The position numbers and the translations under genes are program-made. This document shows, piece after piece, positions 36,415 to 46,400 of a stretch of DNA of 64,000 bases. The stretch covers positions 16,642 through 80,641 of the forward strand of contig CAMDEA010000012.1 in NCBI GenBank assembly GCA_945893045.1. Reading direction: 5' to 3'. The notes below the pieces were generated by a model. The model saw only the letters and a program-made list of their open reading frames with translations, was not told the DNA's origin and did not search any database. The stretch's first letter is position 1. Each line of letters begins with the position of its first letter. The DNA comes from Planctomyces sp. SH-PL62. Its GTDB lineage: Bacteria > Planctomycetota > Planctomycetia > Planctomycetales > Planctomycetaceae.

Positions 36415-38550
36415 ATGGAGTTTTGTCAGATCGTCGCCTACCACGGGCCGAATCGCTGGGCAGCAGTCCCGACGTTGGACGTGCGCGTGGATTTGCAGGC
36501 CCGAAAGGCCTGGCGATCCAGCGAGGATCCTCAGGCCATCGCTCGGCTGCTGTCGTGGTTGCCCGCGCTGAACGATCCTCCGCCGCAGGCACCGCAGGGA
36601 ACGAGTGACGGGCCGCCGACCGAGTCGTTTTCCAAGCTCGCCCAGCGCGGAATTTCGCTGGCCAACGTGCTGCAACGAGTGACGTGCGTGCTCGCAGCAG
36701 CGGCCGGCACGCCGCCGCATTACAGCGGTTGCCACTCGACCGATGGCGACGCGACCGTTCATCTGACGTTTGAGTTTGAAGCGGAGCCGCTCGGCCGAGC
36801 CTGCTTGGAGACAGCGCGAACGTGCGTGCTGGCGGCGCTCAACGACACCGATTTCGACGCGCCGGTGGAGATTCGTAAGCTGGTCGATCTGGCTGACGAC
36901 GTGCGTTTGGGGCCGAGCACTCGCGCGATTCTGCGAGCGGCGGCGGCGCGTGGCGTCCCGTGTCGGCGACTGACGACGGGCAGTCTCGTACAGCTTGGCG
37001 AAGGTGCTCGGCAACATCGCATCTGGACGGCCGAGACCGATTCCACCAGTTCGATTGGAGAGAACGTCGCTCAAGACAAAGAGCTGACGAAAATGCTGCT
37101 GCGAAATGTCGGCGTACCGGTTCCGCGAGGCCGCGTCGCGGAATCTCCGGAGGAAGCCTGCGAGATCGCGCGCGAGGTTGGCTTTCCCGTCGTCATCAAA
37201 CCGCGTGATGCGAATCATGGCCGAGGCATCTCGTTCGACCTGATGACTTGCGAAGGGATCAACGAAGCCTTCCAGCATGCGCTGGGCGAGAACTCCGCAG
37301 GCACCACCGGCGTGATCGTCGAGCAGTTCGCGCGCGGACCAGCTCACCGGTTGCTGGTCGTCGGCGATCGGCTGATCGCGGCGACTCGCGGCCAAAGCGA
37401 TATCGTGGTCGGCGACGGTCACAGCACGATTACGGAACTGATCGACGAGGCGAATCGCGATCCGCGGCGCGGCGAGAACTACACCGACAAGCTGGACACG
37501 ATGGCTCTCAACGAAGCGGCCGAGGCGCGGATCAAACGCAAAGGGCTGACACGTGACTCGGTCCTGGAAGTCGGGCAAGAGATCGTCGTGTGCGTGAACG
37601 GAGATTTGACGACCGACGAGACTAGCGAGGTCCATCCCGCTGTCGCGGAGCGTGCGGTGCTTGCCGCGCAGACCGTGGGCTTGAACATCGCCGGCTTAGA
37701 TGTCATCGCGACGGACATCGGACGTCCGCTGGAAGAAACCGGGGGCGTGATCATCGAGGTCAACGCCGGCCCGGCCCTGTCGATCCATGTCGAACCGCTT
37801 TACGGGAAACCTCAACCGGTGGGCGATGCGATTATCGAATTGATGTTCCCCGGCGGCGAGAACGGCCGCATCCCGATCATCGGCATCGCGAGCAGTCCCG
37901 AGTCCGCGGACATCGGTCGCTTGATCGCCGAACTGCTGCGCCAGTTCGGACGCCGAGTCGGCATCGCTGTCGGCGACGATGTGCAGATTGATGGTCAGCA
38001 ACCGTTCGTGCTGCGCGGTTCCGATCATGACCGCATCAACTCGTTGCTCCTGCACCCGCGTGTCGAGGCGGCGATCTTTGAATGCCGAACAGAACAATCT
38101 CTGGCCAGCGGCCTGGGCTGTGAACGCTGTGATGTTTCCGTCCTGACCAACGGAGTTTTGGCGAGCGGTTGTCCCAGCAGTGATGAGCTGCTGTCTGGTG
38201 TTCTGCCTCTGGTGCATGCGGTGCCGCCGGAAGGGATGCTCGTCGTCCCAGCGGACACACAGCACCTCGAACGATTGCTGGCCGCTTGCCGAGGCCAAGT
38301 GCTCCTGTATTCGACCGCCGGAGAAACCGCGCCGCTGCGTGAACATCAAGCTCGCGGCGGACGAGTCGCGTTCCTGCTGCACAACAACTTGGTTCTCGGT
38401 ATCGGGCCGAACGCTTATTTTCTGCCGCTCAGAAAAGCCGATTCTGCCGACCCGGTTGTTCGTGAGAATCTTCTGCCCGCCGTCGCCGCCGTCTGGTCGG
38501 CCGGAGTTCCCGCCGAGCGGTTGCGCAGCATTCTAAATCGGGCAACGTAA
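36415..38550 (+). CDS. Cyanophycin synthetase-like protein with degenerate, shortened Mur-ligase half
   Basis: CphA polymerises Asp-Arg using an N-domain, an ATP-grasp domain and a Mur-ligase domain. Here the N-domain and ATP-grasp part look intact: 'DKELTKMLLRNVGVPVPRGR' (about 221-240), 'VGFPVVIKPRDANHGRGISF' (about 255-274), 'IEVNAGPALSIHVEP' (about 447-461). After 'GRIPIIGIASSPESADIGRL' (about 484-503) the Mur P-loop GTNGKTT is missing, replaced by ASSPESAD. The remaining Mur-like part ('CERCDVSVLTNGVL') stops about 170 residues short of typical CphA (870-900 aa; here 711). So only the first ligase centre should work. The product may be a shorter peptide or a different amide. Confidence 0.85.
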   Translation: MEFCQIVAYHGPNRWAAVPTLDVRVDLQARKAWRSSEDPQAIARLLSWLPALNDPPPQAPQGTSDGPPTESFSKLAQRGISLANVLQRVTCVLAAAAGTPPHYSGCHSTDGDATVHLTFEFEAEPLGRACLETARTCVLAALNDTDFDAPVEIRKLVDLADDVRLGPSTRAILRAAAARGVPCRRLTTGSLVQLGEGARQHRIWTAETDSTSSIGENVAQDKELTKMLLRNVGVPVPRGRVAESPEEACEIAREVGFPVVIKPRDANHGRGISFDLMTCEGINEAFQHALGENSAGTTGVIVEQFARGPAHRLLVVGDRLIAATRGQSDIVVGDGHSTITELIDEANRDPRRGENYTDKLDTMALNEAAEARIKRKGLTRDSVLEVGQEIVVCVNGDLTTDETSEVHPAVAERAVLAAQTVGLNIAGLDVIATDIGRPLEETGGVIIEVNAGPALSIHVEPLYGKPQPVGDAIIELMFPGGENGRIPIIGIASSPESADIGRLIAELLRQFGRRVGIAVGDDVQIDGQQPFVLRGSDHDRINSLLLHPRVEAAIFECRTEQSLASGLGCERCDVSVLTNGVLASGCPSSDELLSGVLPLVHAVPPEGMLVVPADTQHLERLLAACRGQVLLYSTAGETAPLREHQARGGRVAFLLHNNLVLGIGPNAYFLPLRKADSADPVVRENLLPAVAAVWSAGVPAERLRSILNRAT

Positions 38551-38616
38551 ACCGCTCGCGGACCTGAGTGAGTTGTACGACTCAGTTTCAACTTCTTGTC
38601 CGGCTGCACGCATTTC

Positions 38617-38709
38617 GTAGGGTGGGACAAGCTCGCTTCGAGCGCCGGCCCACCGCAGATTCGCGAGCTGATTTTTGGTGGGCCGGCGCTCGAAGCGAGC
38701 TTGTTCCAA
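38617..38709. repeat. Family L palindromic repeat
   Basis: About 30-nt arms 38625-38654 and 38677-38707 ('ggacaagctcgcttcgagcg' onward and inverse, a few mismatches) have a 22-nt loop. It occupies the middle of the 38551-38862 gap. The rest of the gap is probably the promoter region of the kinase gene. Confidence 0.9.
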
Positions 38710-38862
38710 CTTAAGTTGAGATGAATTTCCCGAATTTTTGGCCGGGGTTGCAGGCGGCATACGCATTAGACTGCGGCGGCTTCGATTTCGCGTCTGATTC
38801 GGGACTCAGACAACTGCGGAGGTTACGATCGCACGGAGGCAAACGAGTGTGGATTCGCGTTC

Positions 38863-41800
38863 TTGACGGAATGCCGAAAGGGCCAGTTTGTGGCGTGGCG
38901 AGATTGGCTGAATTTGGTGGGGCTGGCATCACGGCGTTCGACGTCCGCGAGCGACGCCACAACTATCGACTTTGAGCATCCGACTCCACCTGATCTCGCC
39001 CAGCGTTCCGTCGCGCCGACGGTGATCTTCACTCCGCCGACCAGCGACGATGCGGCGACCGTCCAACAGCCAACCATCGCTCGCGAGCCGGGCACCGTGC
39101 TGTTGGAAACGGACGACAGGCGACCCGCTCAGAAGTATCCTGCCGACGATCTTTTGACCGTTGCGAATTTCACTTCAGACAATGATCTCACAGGGTTCAT
39201 TCCCAGCGATCAGACCGAAGCCGGACTCTCGATCTCACCGAACAGAGACAGTGACTCCGCCGATCAACAACAAACCATCGCTCGCGATCCAGACACAATG
39301 TTGCTGGAAACGGATGGGACGAAATCACCTCGGAAGAATCCTGCGGATGATCTTTTAACCGCAGCGGGTTCCTCTTCCGGCGATGAACTCACGGGAGTCT
39401 ATGCCGGCAATCAACCCGCGGCATCGAAGACAACGCCTGCCGATCCTCTCCCATTGGAAGCGGTGATCGTTCCGGGCTATGACATTCTGGAAGAATTGGG
39501 CCGTGGCGGGATGGGTGTCGTTTACAAGGCGCGGCATCGCAAGCTGCATCGGCTGGTCGCGCTGAAAATGATTCTGGCGGGTGCGCATGCCGGAGCGTCC
39601 GGGTTGGCTCGGTTTCGCGCGGAGGCGGCGGCGGTCGCTCAATTGCAGCACTCCAACATCGTGCAGATTTATGAGATCAGCGAGCACGAAGGTCGGCCGT
39701 ACTTTTCGCTGGAGCTGATTGAAGGTGGCAGTCTCGATCGCTGCACACGCGAGAACCCCCCTTCTCCGCGCGCCGCCGCTCGGTTGGTCGAAACACTGGC
39801 GCTGGCGATGGGGTTTGCTCATCAGCGCGGCATCGTGCATCGCGACTTGAAGCCGGCGAACATTTTGCTCGCGTCGATCAGTGGTCTGTCCTCCGTGTCG
39901 CGCAGAGAACAGCTCTCCGGAGACACTCTGCCGGTCGATCACTGGTCGCGGAACACCGTTCCCAAGATCACGGACTTTGGGTTGGCCAAGCGAGTCGATG
40001 ACGAGTCGGGCATGACTCACACCGGAACGATCGTCGGCACACCCAGCTACATGGCTCCGGAACAGGCGCGTGGCAAGATTCACGAAGTCGGCCCGCTCTC
40101 CGATATCTATTCGCTGGGCGCGATCTTCTACGAGTTGCTCACCGGTCGGCCGCCGTTCAAAGCCGGCAACCCAATCGATACGATCCGGCAAGTGGTCGAT
40201 CAGGAACCGGTCCCGCCGCGACAGATTGAGCCGCGCGTGCCGCTGGACCTGGAGACCATTTGCTTGAAGTGTCTGCAGAAGGAATCGTCGCGGCGGTATG
40301 AAACAGCCGAAGCGTTGGCCGACGACCTGCATCGCTTCCTCAGTCAGGAGCCGATCCTCGCGCGTCCCATTTCGACGACCGAGCGTGCCTGGAAGTGGGC
40401 CAAACGCCGACCGGCGATGGTGGCGCTCATGGGAGTCAGCGTGGTTGCCGCACTGAGCATGGTGCTGATGGTCATTTGGCACAACGTCTCGCTGAGCGAA
40501 CGGCTGGACGAGGCTCTCGCGGACGAACGGAAAGCCCAGCAACGTGCCGACTCGGCGACGGAAGAACAACGCTTGTTTCGCGTGCAGAACGAAGGGCAAA
40601 AGTTGTTCGACAGTGCTCGTGTCGCCGCCGCCGCCGGCAATTGGCCGAATGCGCGGCTAGAACTGACGAAGGCGCTGACGATTATCCGCCGCGAATCGCA
40701 ACTCGATACGTTGAAGAAACCGGCGGAAGAGTTGCTCGCGAAGGTTGAGCAAGAATTGCAGCAGGTCGAACAGCAGCAGCAAGCTGAAGCCGCGCAGCGA
40801 ACCGCGCAAACGCAGTTCCAAAAGTTCGCCGACCTGCGTGACGAGGCGCAGTTTCTGGGAAGCCTCTACACCGGCATGGATTTGGCTGCCAATCTCAAAG
40901 CCTCACGCGCCGCGGTTTATGCGGCGCTCGATGTCTACGGGGTCTCCTTGAAAGAGGACATCCCGCCGAAACTTAATGAGCATCTCAAGGAGACTCAGAA
41001 GTCCGAGATCATTGCCGACGTTTATCAACTCATTTTGATTCTGGCCGAGACCGAAGCCGAGTCCGCCCCCGATCAGAAGTCTCCGGAACAGACCGCGCAA
41101 TTGCGCGAAGCGTTGCAGTTGCTCGATCAATCGCTCCGCTTCGGATCCCCTTCGCGAGCGTATCATCTGCGACGTGCGCGATACCTCAGTCGGCTGGACG
41201 ATGACGAAGCCGCAGTTCAGGCCGAGGAAGCGGCGCAAGCCGCGCCCGTCACTGACGTGCTCGATCACTTCCTGATGGCCGACGAGTTCTATCGCCGCGC
41301 GAACTTCGACGAAGCGATTGAACAATTCGAGCAAGTGCTGCAACGCAAGCCGGATCATTTCTGGGCGCAGTATCTCAACGGGCTGTGCCTGCTGCGGCAG
41401 AACCGTCATGCCGAAGCGAAGTCGGCACTCACGGCCTGTCTGGCTCAGGGACGTGAGTTCGTGTGGCTGTATCTGCTGCGCGGTTTCGCGCATGGAGAAC
41501 TCAAGGCGTGGGACGCGGCCGATGCGGACTTTCACAAGGCGTTGCTCATGCCGTTGGATGACAATTCGCGTTACGTCCTGTTCGTGAATCGCGGCGTGCT
41601 GCGAATCCGGCAAGAGCGCTACGCCGACGCGATCGCCGATCTGAATGAGGCGATCAAGCTCAAGCCGACCGAGTATCAAGCGTTCGTGAACATGGCTCAG
41701 GCGTATCGCCGGCTCAATGATCTGGACGCGGCGCTGAAACAGCTTGATCTCGCCATCGGACACGAACCGTCGCTGGCGCACCTGTATCGCCTGCGAGCGC

Positions 41801-42615
41801 GCCTGCATCTCGAACGGAACGAACCAGCGATGGCACTCGCCGACTTCGATCAGACGATCCAACGCGAGAACTCCGACAGTCCGTTCCGAACGGAGGATCA
41901 TGTCGAGCGCGGGCGGCTGTTGCTGCGCGATGGACAGCATTCGGAATCGTTAGCCGCATTCGATGCGGCCTTGGAGCTTCAGAAGGATCACTCGCTGGCT
42001 CAGCGGCTGCGAGCCGAGACGCTGTTCCATCTCCGCCGGTTCGAGGAAGTCATCGAGTCCTTCGACCGTTACTTGGAGAACGGCAAGCCGCTGGAGTCTG
42101 TCTATCGAGGACGTGGCTTGGCGAAGTCCGAGTTGGGCAAATACCCCGGTGCGATCGAGGACTTCACGAAGGCTCTGGAACTCCAGCCGACCTCGGCCGT
42201 GCAGGCGTATCGGGGCTGGATGCACGTCGTCTGCGAAGCCCCCAAGCTGGCCGAACGGGACTTCCAATTGGCCATCGAATTGGACCCCAAAAACAGCGAC
42301 GCCTACGCCGGCCGTGGCTTTGTGCGGGCCATCGCCAAGCAGTCTCAGGAAGCCATTGAAGACGCCGAAGAAGCACTCAGGCTGGGGCCGCGCACCCCCC
42401 GATTGATTTACAGCGCGGCCCGCATCCACGCCCAGGCCGCCGGAGCGGGTGACTCGCGGGTCTTTGAACTGATCAGCGAAGCCCTGGCCTTGTTGCCCGA
42501 CGAGCAACGCTCCGCGTTCTGGACTACTCAGGTCCGAACTGATTCGGCCCTGGCCGCGATCCGCAAACATCCGCGGTTCGTGCAACTGGAAAAAGAGATG
42601 TTGTCGAAGAAGTGA
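38863..42615 (+). CDS. Membrane serine/threonine protein kinase with TPR domain
   Basis: The N-terminal 200 residues are disordered and contain a duplicated segment of about 45 residues (68-112 and 135-179; 'PADDLLTVANFTSDNDLTGF' versus 'PADDLLTAAGSSSGDELTGV'). The kinase domain begins near 207: 'ELGRGGMGVVYKARH', 'VALKMIL', 'HRDLKPANILL', 'ITDFGLAKRV', 'MAPEQARG', all canonical. A roughly 30-residue insert separates the catalytic loop from DFG. One membrane helix lies near 516-545 ('VALMGVSVVAALSMVLMVIW'). The remaining 700 residues are TPR-like repeats, probably extracytoplasmic. Start is uncertain: the frame opens at a TTG (38863), and GTG codons a little downstream are alternatives. Confidence 0.92.
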   Translation: MTECRKGQFVAWRDWLNLVGLASRRSTSASDATTIDFEHPTPPDLAQRSVAPTVIFTPPTSDDAATVQQPTIAREPGTVLLETDDRRPAQKYPADDLLTVANFTSDNDLTGFIPSDQTEAGLSISPNRDSDSADQQQTIARDPDTMLLETDGTKSPRKNPADDLLTAAGSSSGDELTGVYAGNQPAASKTTPADPLPLEAVIVPGYDILEELGRGGMGVVYKARHRKLHRLVALKMILAGAHAGASGLARFRAEAAAVAQLQHSNIVQIYEISEHEGRPYFSLELIEGGSLDRCTRENPPSPRAAARLVETLALAMGFAHQRGIVHRDLKPANILLASISGLSSVSRREQLSGDTLPVDHWSRNTVPKITDFGLAKRVDDESGMTHTGTIVGTPSYMAPEQARGKIHEVGPLSDIYSLGAIFYELLTGRPPFKAGNPIDTIRQVVDQEPVPPRQIEPRVPLDLETICLKCLQKESSRRYETAEALADDLHRFLSQEPILARPISTTERAWKWAKRRPAMVALMGVSVVAALSMVLMVIWHNVSLSERLDEALADERKAQQRADSATEEQRLFRVQNEGQKLFDSARVAAAAGNWPNARLELTKALTIIRRESQLDTLKKPAEELLAKVEQELQQVEQQQQAEAAQRTAQTQFQKFADLRDEAQFLGSLYTGMDLAANLKASRAAVYAALDVYGVSLKEDIPPKLNEHLKETQKSEIIADVYQLILILAETEAESAPDQKSPEQTAQLREALQLLDQSLRFGSPSRAYHLRRARYLSRLDDDEAAVQAEEAAQAAPVTDVLDHFLMADEFYRRANFDEAIEQFEQVLQRKPDHFWAQYLNGLCLLRQNRHAEAKSALTACLAQGREFVWLYLLRGFAHGELKAWDAADADFHKALLMPLDDNSRYVLFVNRGVLRIRQERYADAIADLNEAIKLKPTEYQAFVNMAQAYRRLNDLDAALKQLDLAIGHEPSLAHLYRLRARLHLERNEPAMALADFDQTIQRENSDSPFRTEDHVERGRLLLRDGQHSESLAAFDAALELQKDHSLAQRLRAETLFHLRRFEEVIESFDRYLENGKPLESVYRGRGLAKSELGKYPGAIEDFTKALELQPTSAVQAYRGWMHVVCEAPKLAERDFQLAIELDPKNSDAYAGRGFVRAIAKQSQEAIEDAEEALRLGPRTPRLIYSAARIHAQAAGAGDSRVFELISEALALLPDEQRSAFWTTQVRTDSALAAIRKHPRFVQLEKEMLSKK

Positions 42616-42691
42616 GCGGTACGGCGCTGGCCGCCGGTGTCGCGTGGAGAATCGATTCCACGACACCGGCGGCTAGCGCCGTGCCGCTCAC
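42612..42691. repeat. Family G palindromic repeat
   Basis: Arms begin 'gtgagcggtacggcgctggc' and close with the inverse at 42661-42691. It closely matches the copy at 27498-27577. The kinase stop codon TGA (42613-42615) lies in its first bases. Confidence 0.9.
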
Positions 42692-42706
42692 AGAGGAAAA
42701 CGATTC

Positions 42707-43462
42707 GTGATCATTCGGTGCCGAGGTTGGTCGCAACGCCGACGTTCCAGACGCCCTCGGCCAGCTTGGTCGTGTGCCTTGGAGCGGTTGGAAGGTCGTG
42801 GCTTGCTCAGCACAGACCCGTTGGTGGTGGCGATCAACCCGACTCCGGCCAATGTGACGGATCGCTCGATCGTCACGGCGAATGAAGTGGACTCGTACTC
42901 GTTCACGATTCGCGATGCGCTGGGCGGCGGAGTTTTGAATGTCGCTCTCGCCGCCACCAGCGTGGCGCTTGCCCCGCGTTTGACGCTCGCGCGAACGGAT
43001 GAGACCGTTCTGATTCAATCCGACAGCGGTCACATCGGGCAGCACTTGAAGCCGGGAACGTATTTGTTGAGCGTCTCGGCGCAATCGGGACAGGGCGACT
43101 ATCGGTTGAGCACGCAGTTCACTCCGACTCAAGATCCCTTCCAACCGCCTGGGACAGGGAAGCGTCCGACGCTCGCGGTGGCGGACGTCAATGGCGACGG
43201 CTCCGACGATTTGATCACGGCAAACTACAACGACGACAGCGTGAGCGTCTTGCTGGGTGCTGGTGATGGCTCGTTCCAGGCGTTTACAAATTTTGCGGTG
43301 GACTCGTGGCCGCTGCGGATCTCAATGGCGACGGCTTTGCCGACATCGTCACGGGCAACTACCTCAGCGGTGGCACGGTCAGCGTGCTGCTGGGAAATGG
43401 CAACGGCACCTTTCGGCCGACACAGAATTTCACGACGGGGGACGGTGCCCTCTTCCCGGTGA
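42707..43462 (+). CDS. FG-GAP repeat surface protein, N-terminal part (5' of a frameshift)
   Basis: The first about 200 residues hold a planctomycete-type N-terminal tract 'ALERLEGRGLLST', then a PPC-like domain ('SYSFTIRDALGGG', 'LKPGTYLLSVSAQSGQGDYR'), then one FG-GAP repeat ('LAVADVNGDGSDDLITANYN'). The frame then loses similarity after 'FTNFAVDS' near 43305, exactly where the repeat continues in the next frame (43306 onward). Typical units have about 18 nt between FAV and the next VA(A)AD; here there are 5, so about 13 nt seem deleted. The residues from 43306 to 43462 in this frame are probably not genuine. Confidence 0.8.
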   Translation: MIIRCRGWSQRRRSRRPRPAWSCALERLEGRGLLSTDPLVVAINPTPANVTDRSIVTANEVDSYSFTIRDALGGGVLNVALAATSVALAPRLTLARTDETVLIQSDSGHIGQHLKPGTYLLSVSAQSGQGDYRLSTQFTPTQDPFQPPGTGKRPTLAVADVNGDGSDDLITANYNDDSVSVLLGAGDGSFQAFTNFAVDSWPLRISMATALPTSSRATTSAVARSACCWEMATAPFGRHRISRRGTVPSSR

Positions 43463-46400
43463 TCGCCGACGTCAACGGCGACGGGCGGCCGGACATCGTC
43501 ACCGGCAACTACCGAGCTGGCACCGTAAGCGTGCTGTTGGGAAACGATGACGGCAGCGGACATGGCGACGGCACATTTGAGACTCTGCCGGAGATGGTGG
43601 TCGGTGCGTATGCCGCGTTCGTGTCCGTGGCCGACGTCAACGGCGACTCGCGGCCCGACATCATTAGCCCCAACGGCAGCGATTCTGTGAGCGTGCTCCT
43701 GAACCTGGGAAACGGGCCGGACGGCAAGCCTGTGTTTCAGGATCAGCTTCAGTTTCCCACGACCGATTTTCCCTTCGCAGTCGGGATTGCCGACTTCAAC
43801 GGAGACGGCAAACCGGACTTGGCCAGCGCTCATCGCAACGATGACACGGTTCGCTTGCAGGTTGGAATCGGCAACGGCACGTTCGGGGCCGAAGTCAGCT
43901 TTGACGTCGGCGATACTCCCTATGCGATGGTCGTGGCGGATGTGAACGGCGACGGCCGCCCCGATATCGCGGTCGCGAACCGCAACGCCGGCACGGTCAG
44001 CGTGCTGCTGAGCAAAGGGAACGGCACGTTCCAACCCCAGGTGACGCTTCCGGTCGGTCAGCGGCCTTTGACCATTCGAGCAGCGGACATCAATCGCGAT
44101 GGGCACACCGATCTGCTCGCCGCCAATGCCGACGACAATACCGTCAGCGTGTTGCTGGGACGCGGCGACGGATCGTTCTCTTTCCCGGCCGGGGCCGTCG
44201 CCGCGGCTGGCAAGCGCCCGTTTCTTTTTGCAGTTGGCGATCTCCGCGGCGACGGACATGCCGACATCGTCACCGCCAACAGTTCCAACGGCTCGTTGAG
44301 CATTCTGCTCGGCGCGACGGACGGCTCGTTCCAGCCACACCAGACTCTCGACGTCGGCGACCAGCCGATCGGCGTGGCGATGGCGGACTTCAATGGTGAC
44401 GGCAAGCTCGATCTGGTGGTCACCAATAAAGCGGACGACACGGTGGGCGTGCTTCTGGCGCTGGACACGGGCGGCTTCGGGCCGCAGACAACATTCGCCG
44501 TGGGAACGAAGCCGTTGTATGTCGTGACGGCCGATCTCAACGGCGATGACGACCTGGACATTGTTGTGACCAACAACACCGGCACCTCGGTCAGCGTGCT
44601 GCTGGGAAACGGCGACGGAAGTTTTGCCCCGCAACAACAGTTGACGACCGGCGCAACCACGTATGGAGTGGCCGTGGCGGACGTCAACGGCGACGGCCAA
44701 CCGGACATCGTGGCCTCCAACTACGGCGACAACTCGGTGAGCGTTCTGCTGGGCAACGGCAACGGAACCTTTCAGGATCAGCAAGTCGTCGCGAATGTCG
44801 GCGCGCTCCCCTCCGCATTGGCTCTGGACAAGGTCAACAGCGATGACTTTCTCGATCTCGTCGTCGCCCTCGGCGGCGACAACAAAGTGGCGGTGTTGCT
44901 GGGCAACGGCGATGGAACATTCCAGCCAGCACAAGCGTTCGACACCGGCGGCGTGCCGACCGGAGTGGCGCTGGCACGCTTCAACAACGACACGTTCCTC
45001 GATGTTGTGGTCTCCAATCGCGCCGACAACAGCGTCAGCGTGCTCCTGGGAAACGGTGACGGCACGCTTCAGGTCCACCAGACTTTTGACGTCGGCCGAC
45101 AGCCTTTTTCCGTGGCGGCCACTGACGTCACCGGCGACGGTCGCCCCGACATCATCACCGCCAACGCCTCGGACAGCACTGTGAGCGTGCTGGAAGGCCA
45201 AGGCGATGGCACCTTCTCACCACAGAGTCCGTTCGCACTCGGCAAGCGGCCTTATGCCGTGGTCGTTGCCGATGTCAGCGGCGACGGAAATCCGGACACC
45301 ATCACCGCCAACTACAACGCCGGCACGGTCAGCTTCGCGCGAGGCAACGGCAACGGCTCGTTTCAGACACCGCAATCGTTCGCCGTCGGGAACAAACCTT
45401 TGGCGGTCACGCTGGCCGACCTGAATCGCGATGGTCGGTCCGATCTCGTGACGGCCAACAGCGCCGACAATTCGGTGAGCGTGCTGCTGGGCAACGGTGA
45501 TGGCACCTTCCAAACGCAGCGCGCGACCAACGTCGGCCGGCGGCCTTCCGATGTGACCGTTGCGGACATCAACGGCGACGGACATCTCGACTTGATCGTC
45601 GGCAACTACGACGACGATTCCGTCAGCGTGCTCCTCGGCCGAGGCGATGGCTCGTTCGCTGTTCAATCTGCCGCAGGCAGATTTGCCGTCGGCAATGGTC
45701 CCAATGCCCTGAGCGCTGCCGACCTCAACGGCGACAACAAGCCCGACCTCGTCGTCGCGAACATCTTCGACGATACGGTGAGCGTACTGCTCAACACGGG
45801 GACCGGAGTTGGCGGCAACGCTTCGTTTCAGTCTCAAGTAGCATTCGCCGTCGGCGCGCAGCCTTACGATGTCGCCATCGCCGACGTCGATGGCGACGGC
45901 CAGCCGGATCTGATCACGGCGAACTACGGCGGCAACAGCGTCAGCGTTCTGCGGGGAAACGGGCTGGGTTCCTTCGGCACGCAGCAGATTGCGTCCGTCG
46001 GTGAGCGGCCGGTGGCGGTCTCCGTGGCGGACGTCAACGGCGATCGACGGCCGGACCTCGTCACCACCAACCGCCGCGATGGCACCTTGAGCGTTCTTCA
46101 GAACAACGGCGGCACCTTCGCGCTTTCGCAAACATTGGACGCCGGTACTCAGCCGGTCTCGACCGCTGTGACGAACGTCAACGGCGATGGCCGACCCAGC
46201 ATCGTCACCGTCAATTACAGCAACCGCACGCCGCGCGTCTTGTTGGCCAGCACCAGCTCCTTCAATCCCGCCACTCCTGGCAATGCGACCGAGAGCTTGA
46301 ACAACACGGCGCTGGTGGATCTCACCCGCGACGGCATCCGCGACAGCGTCATCCTGGACGCCTCGGGCAACGTCTTGTTCCGTCAAGGATTGGCCGGCAG

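Noticed and set aside
35707..37635. 642-aa minus-strand open frame
   Set aside because: Antisense to the acyltransferase and the cyanophycin-synthetase-like gene, both with clear motifs; it shows none itself.
39355..40599. 414-aa minus-strand open frame
   Set aside because: Antisense to the kinase domain with canonical motifs on the plus strand.
43225..45201. 658-aa open frame on the minus strand across the FG-GAP gene, and a similar one at 45217-46386
   Set aside because: They are antisense shadows of GC-rich tandem repeats; the plus strand shows the regular FG-GAP pattern.
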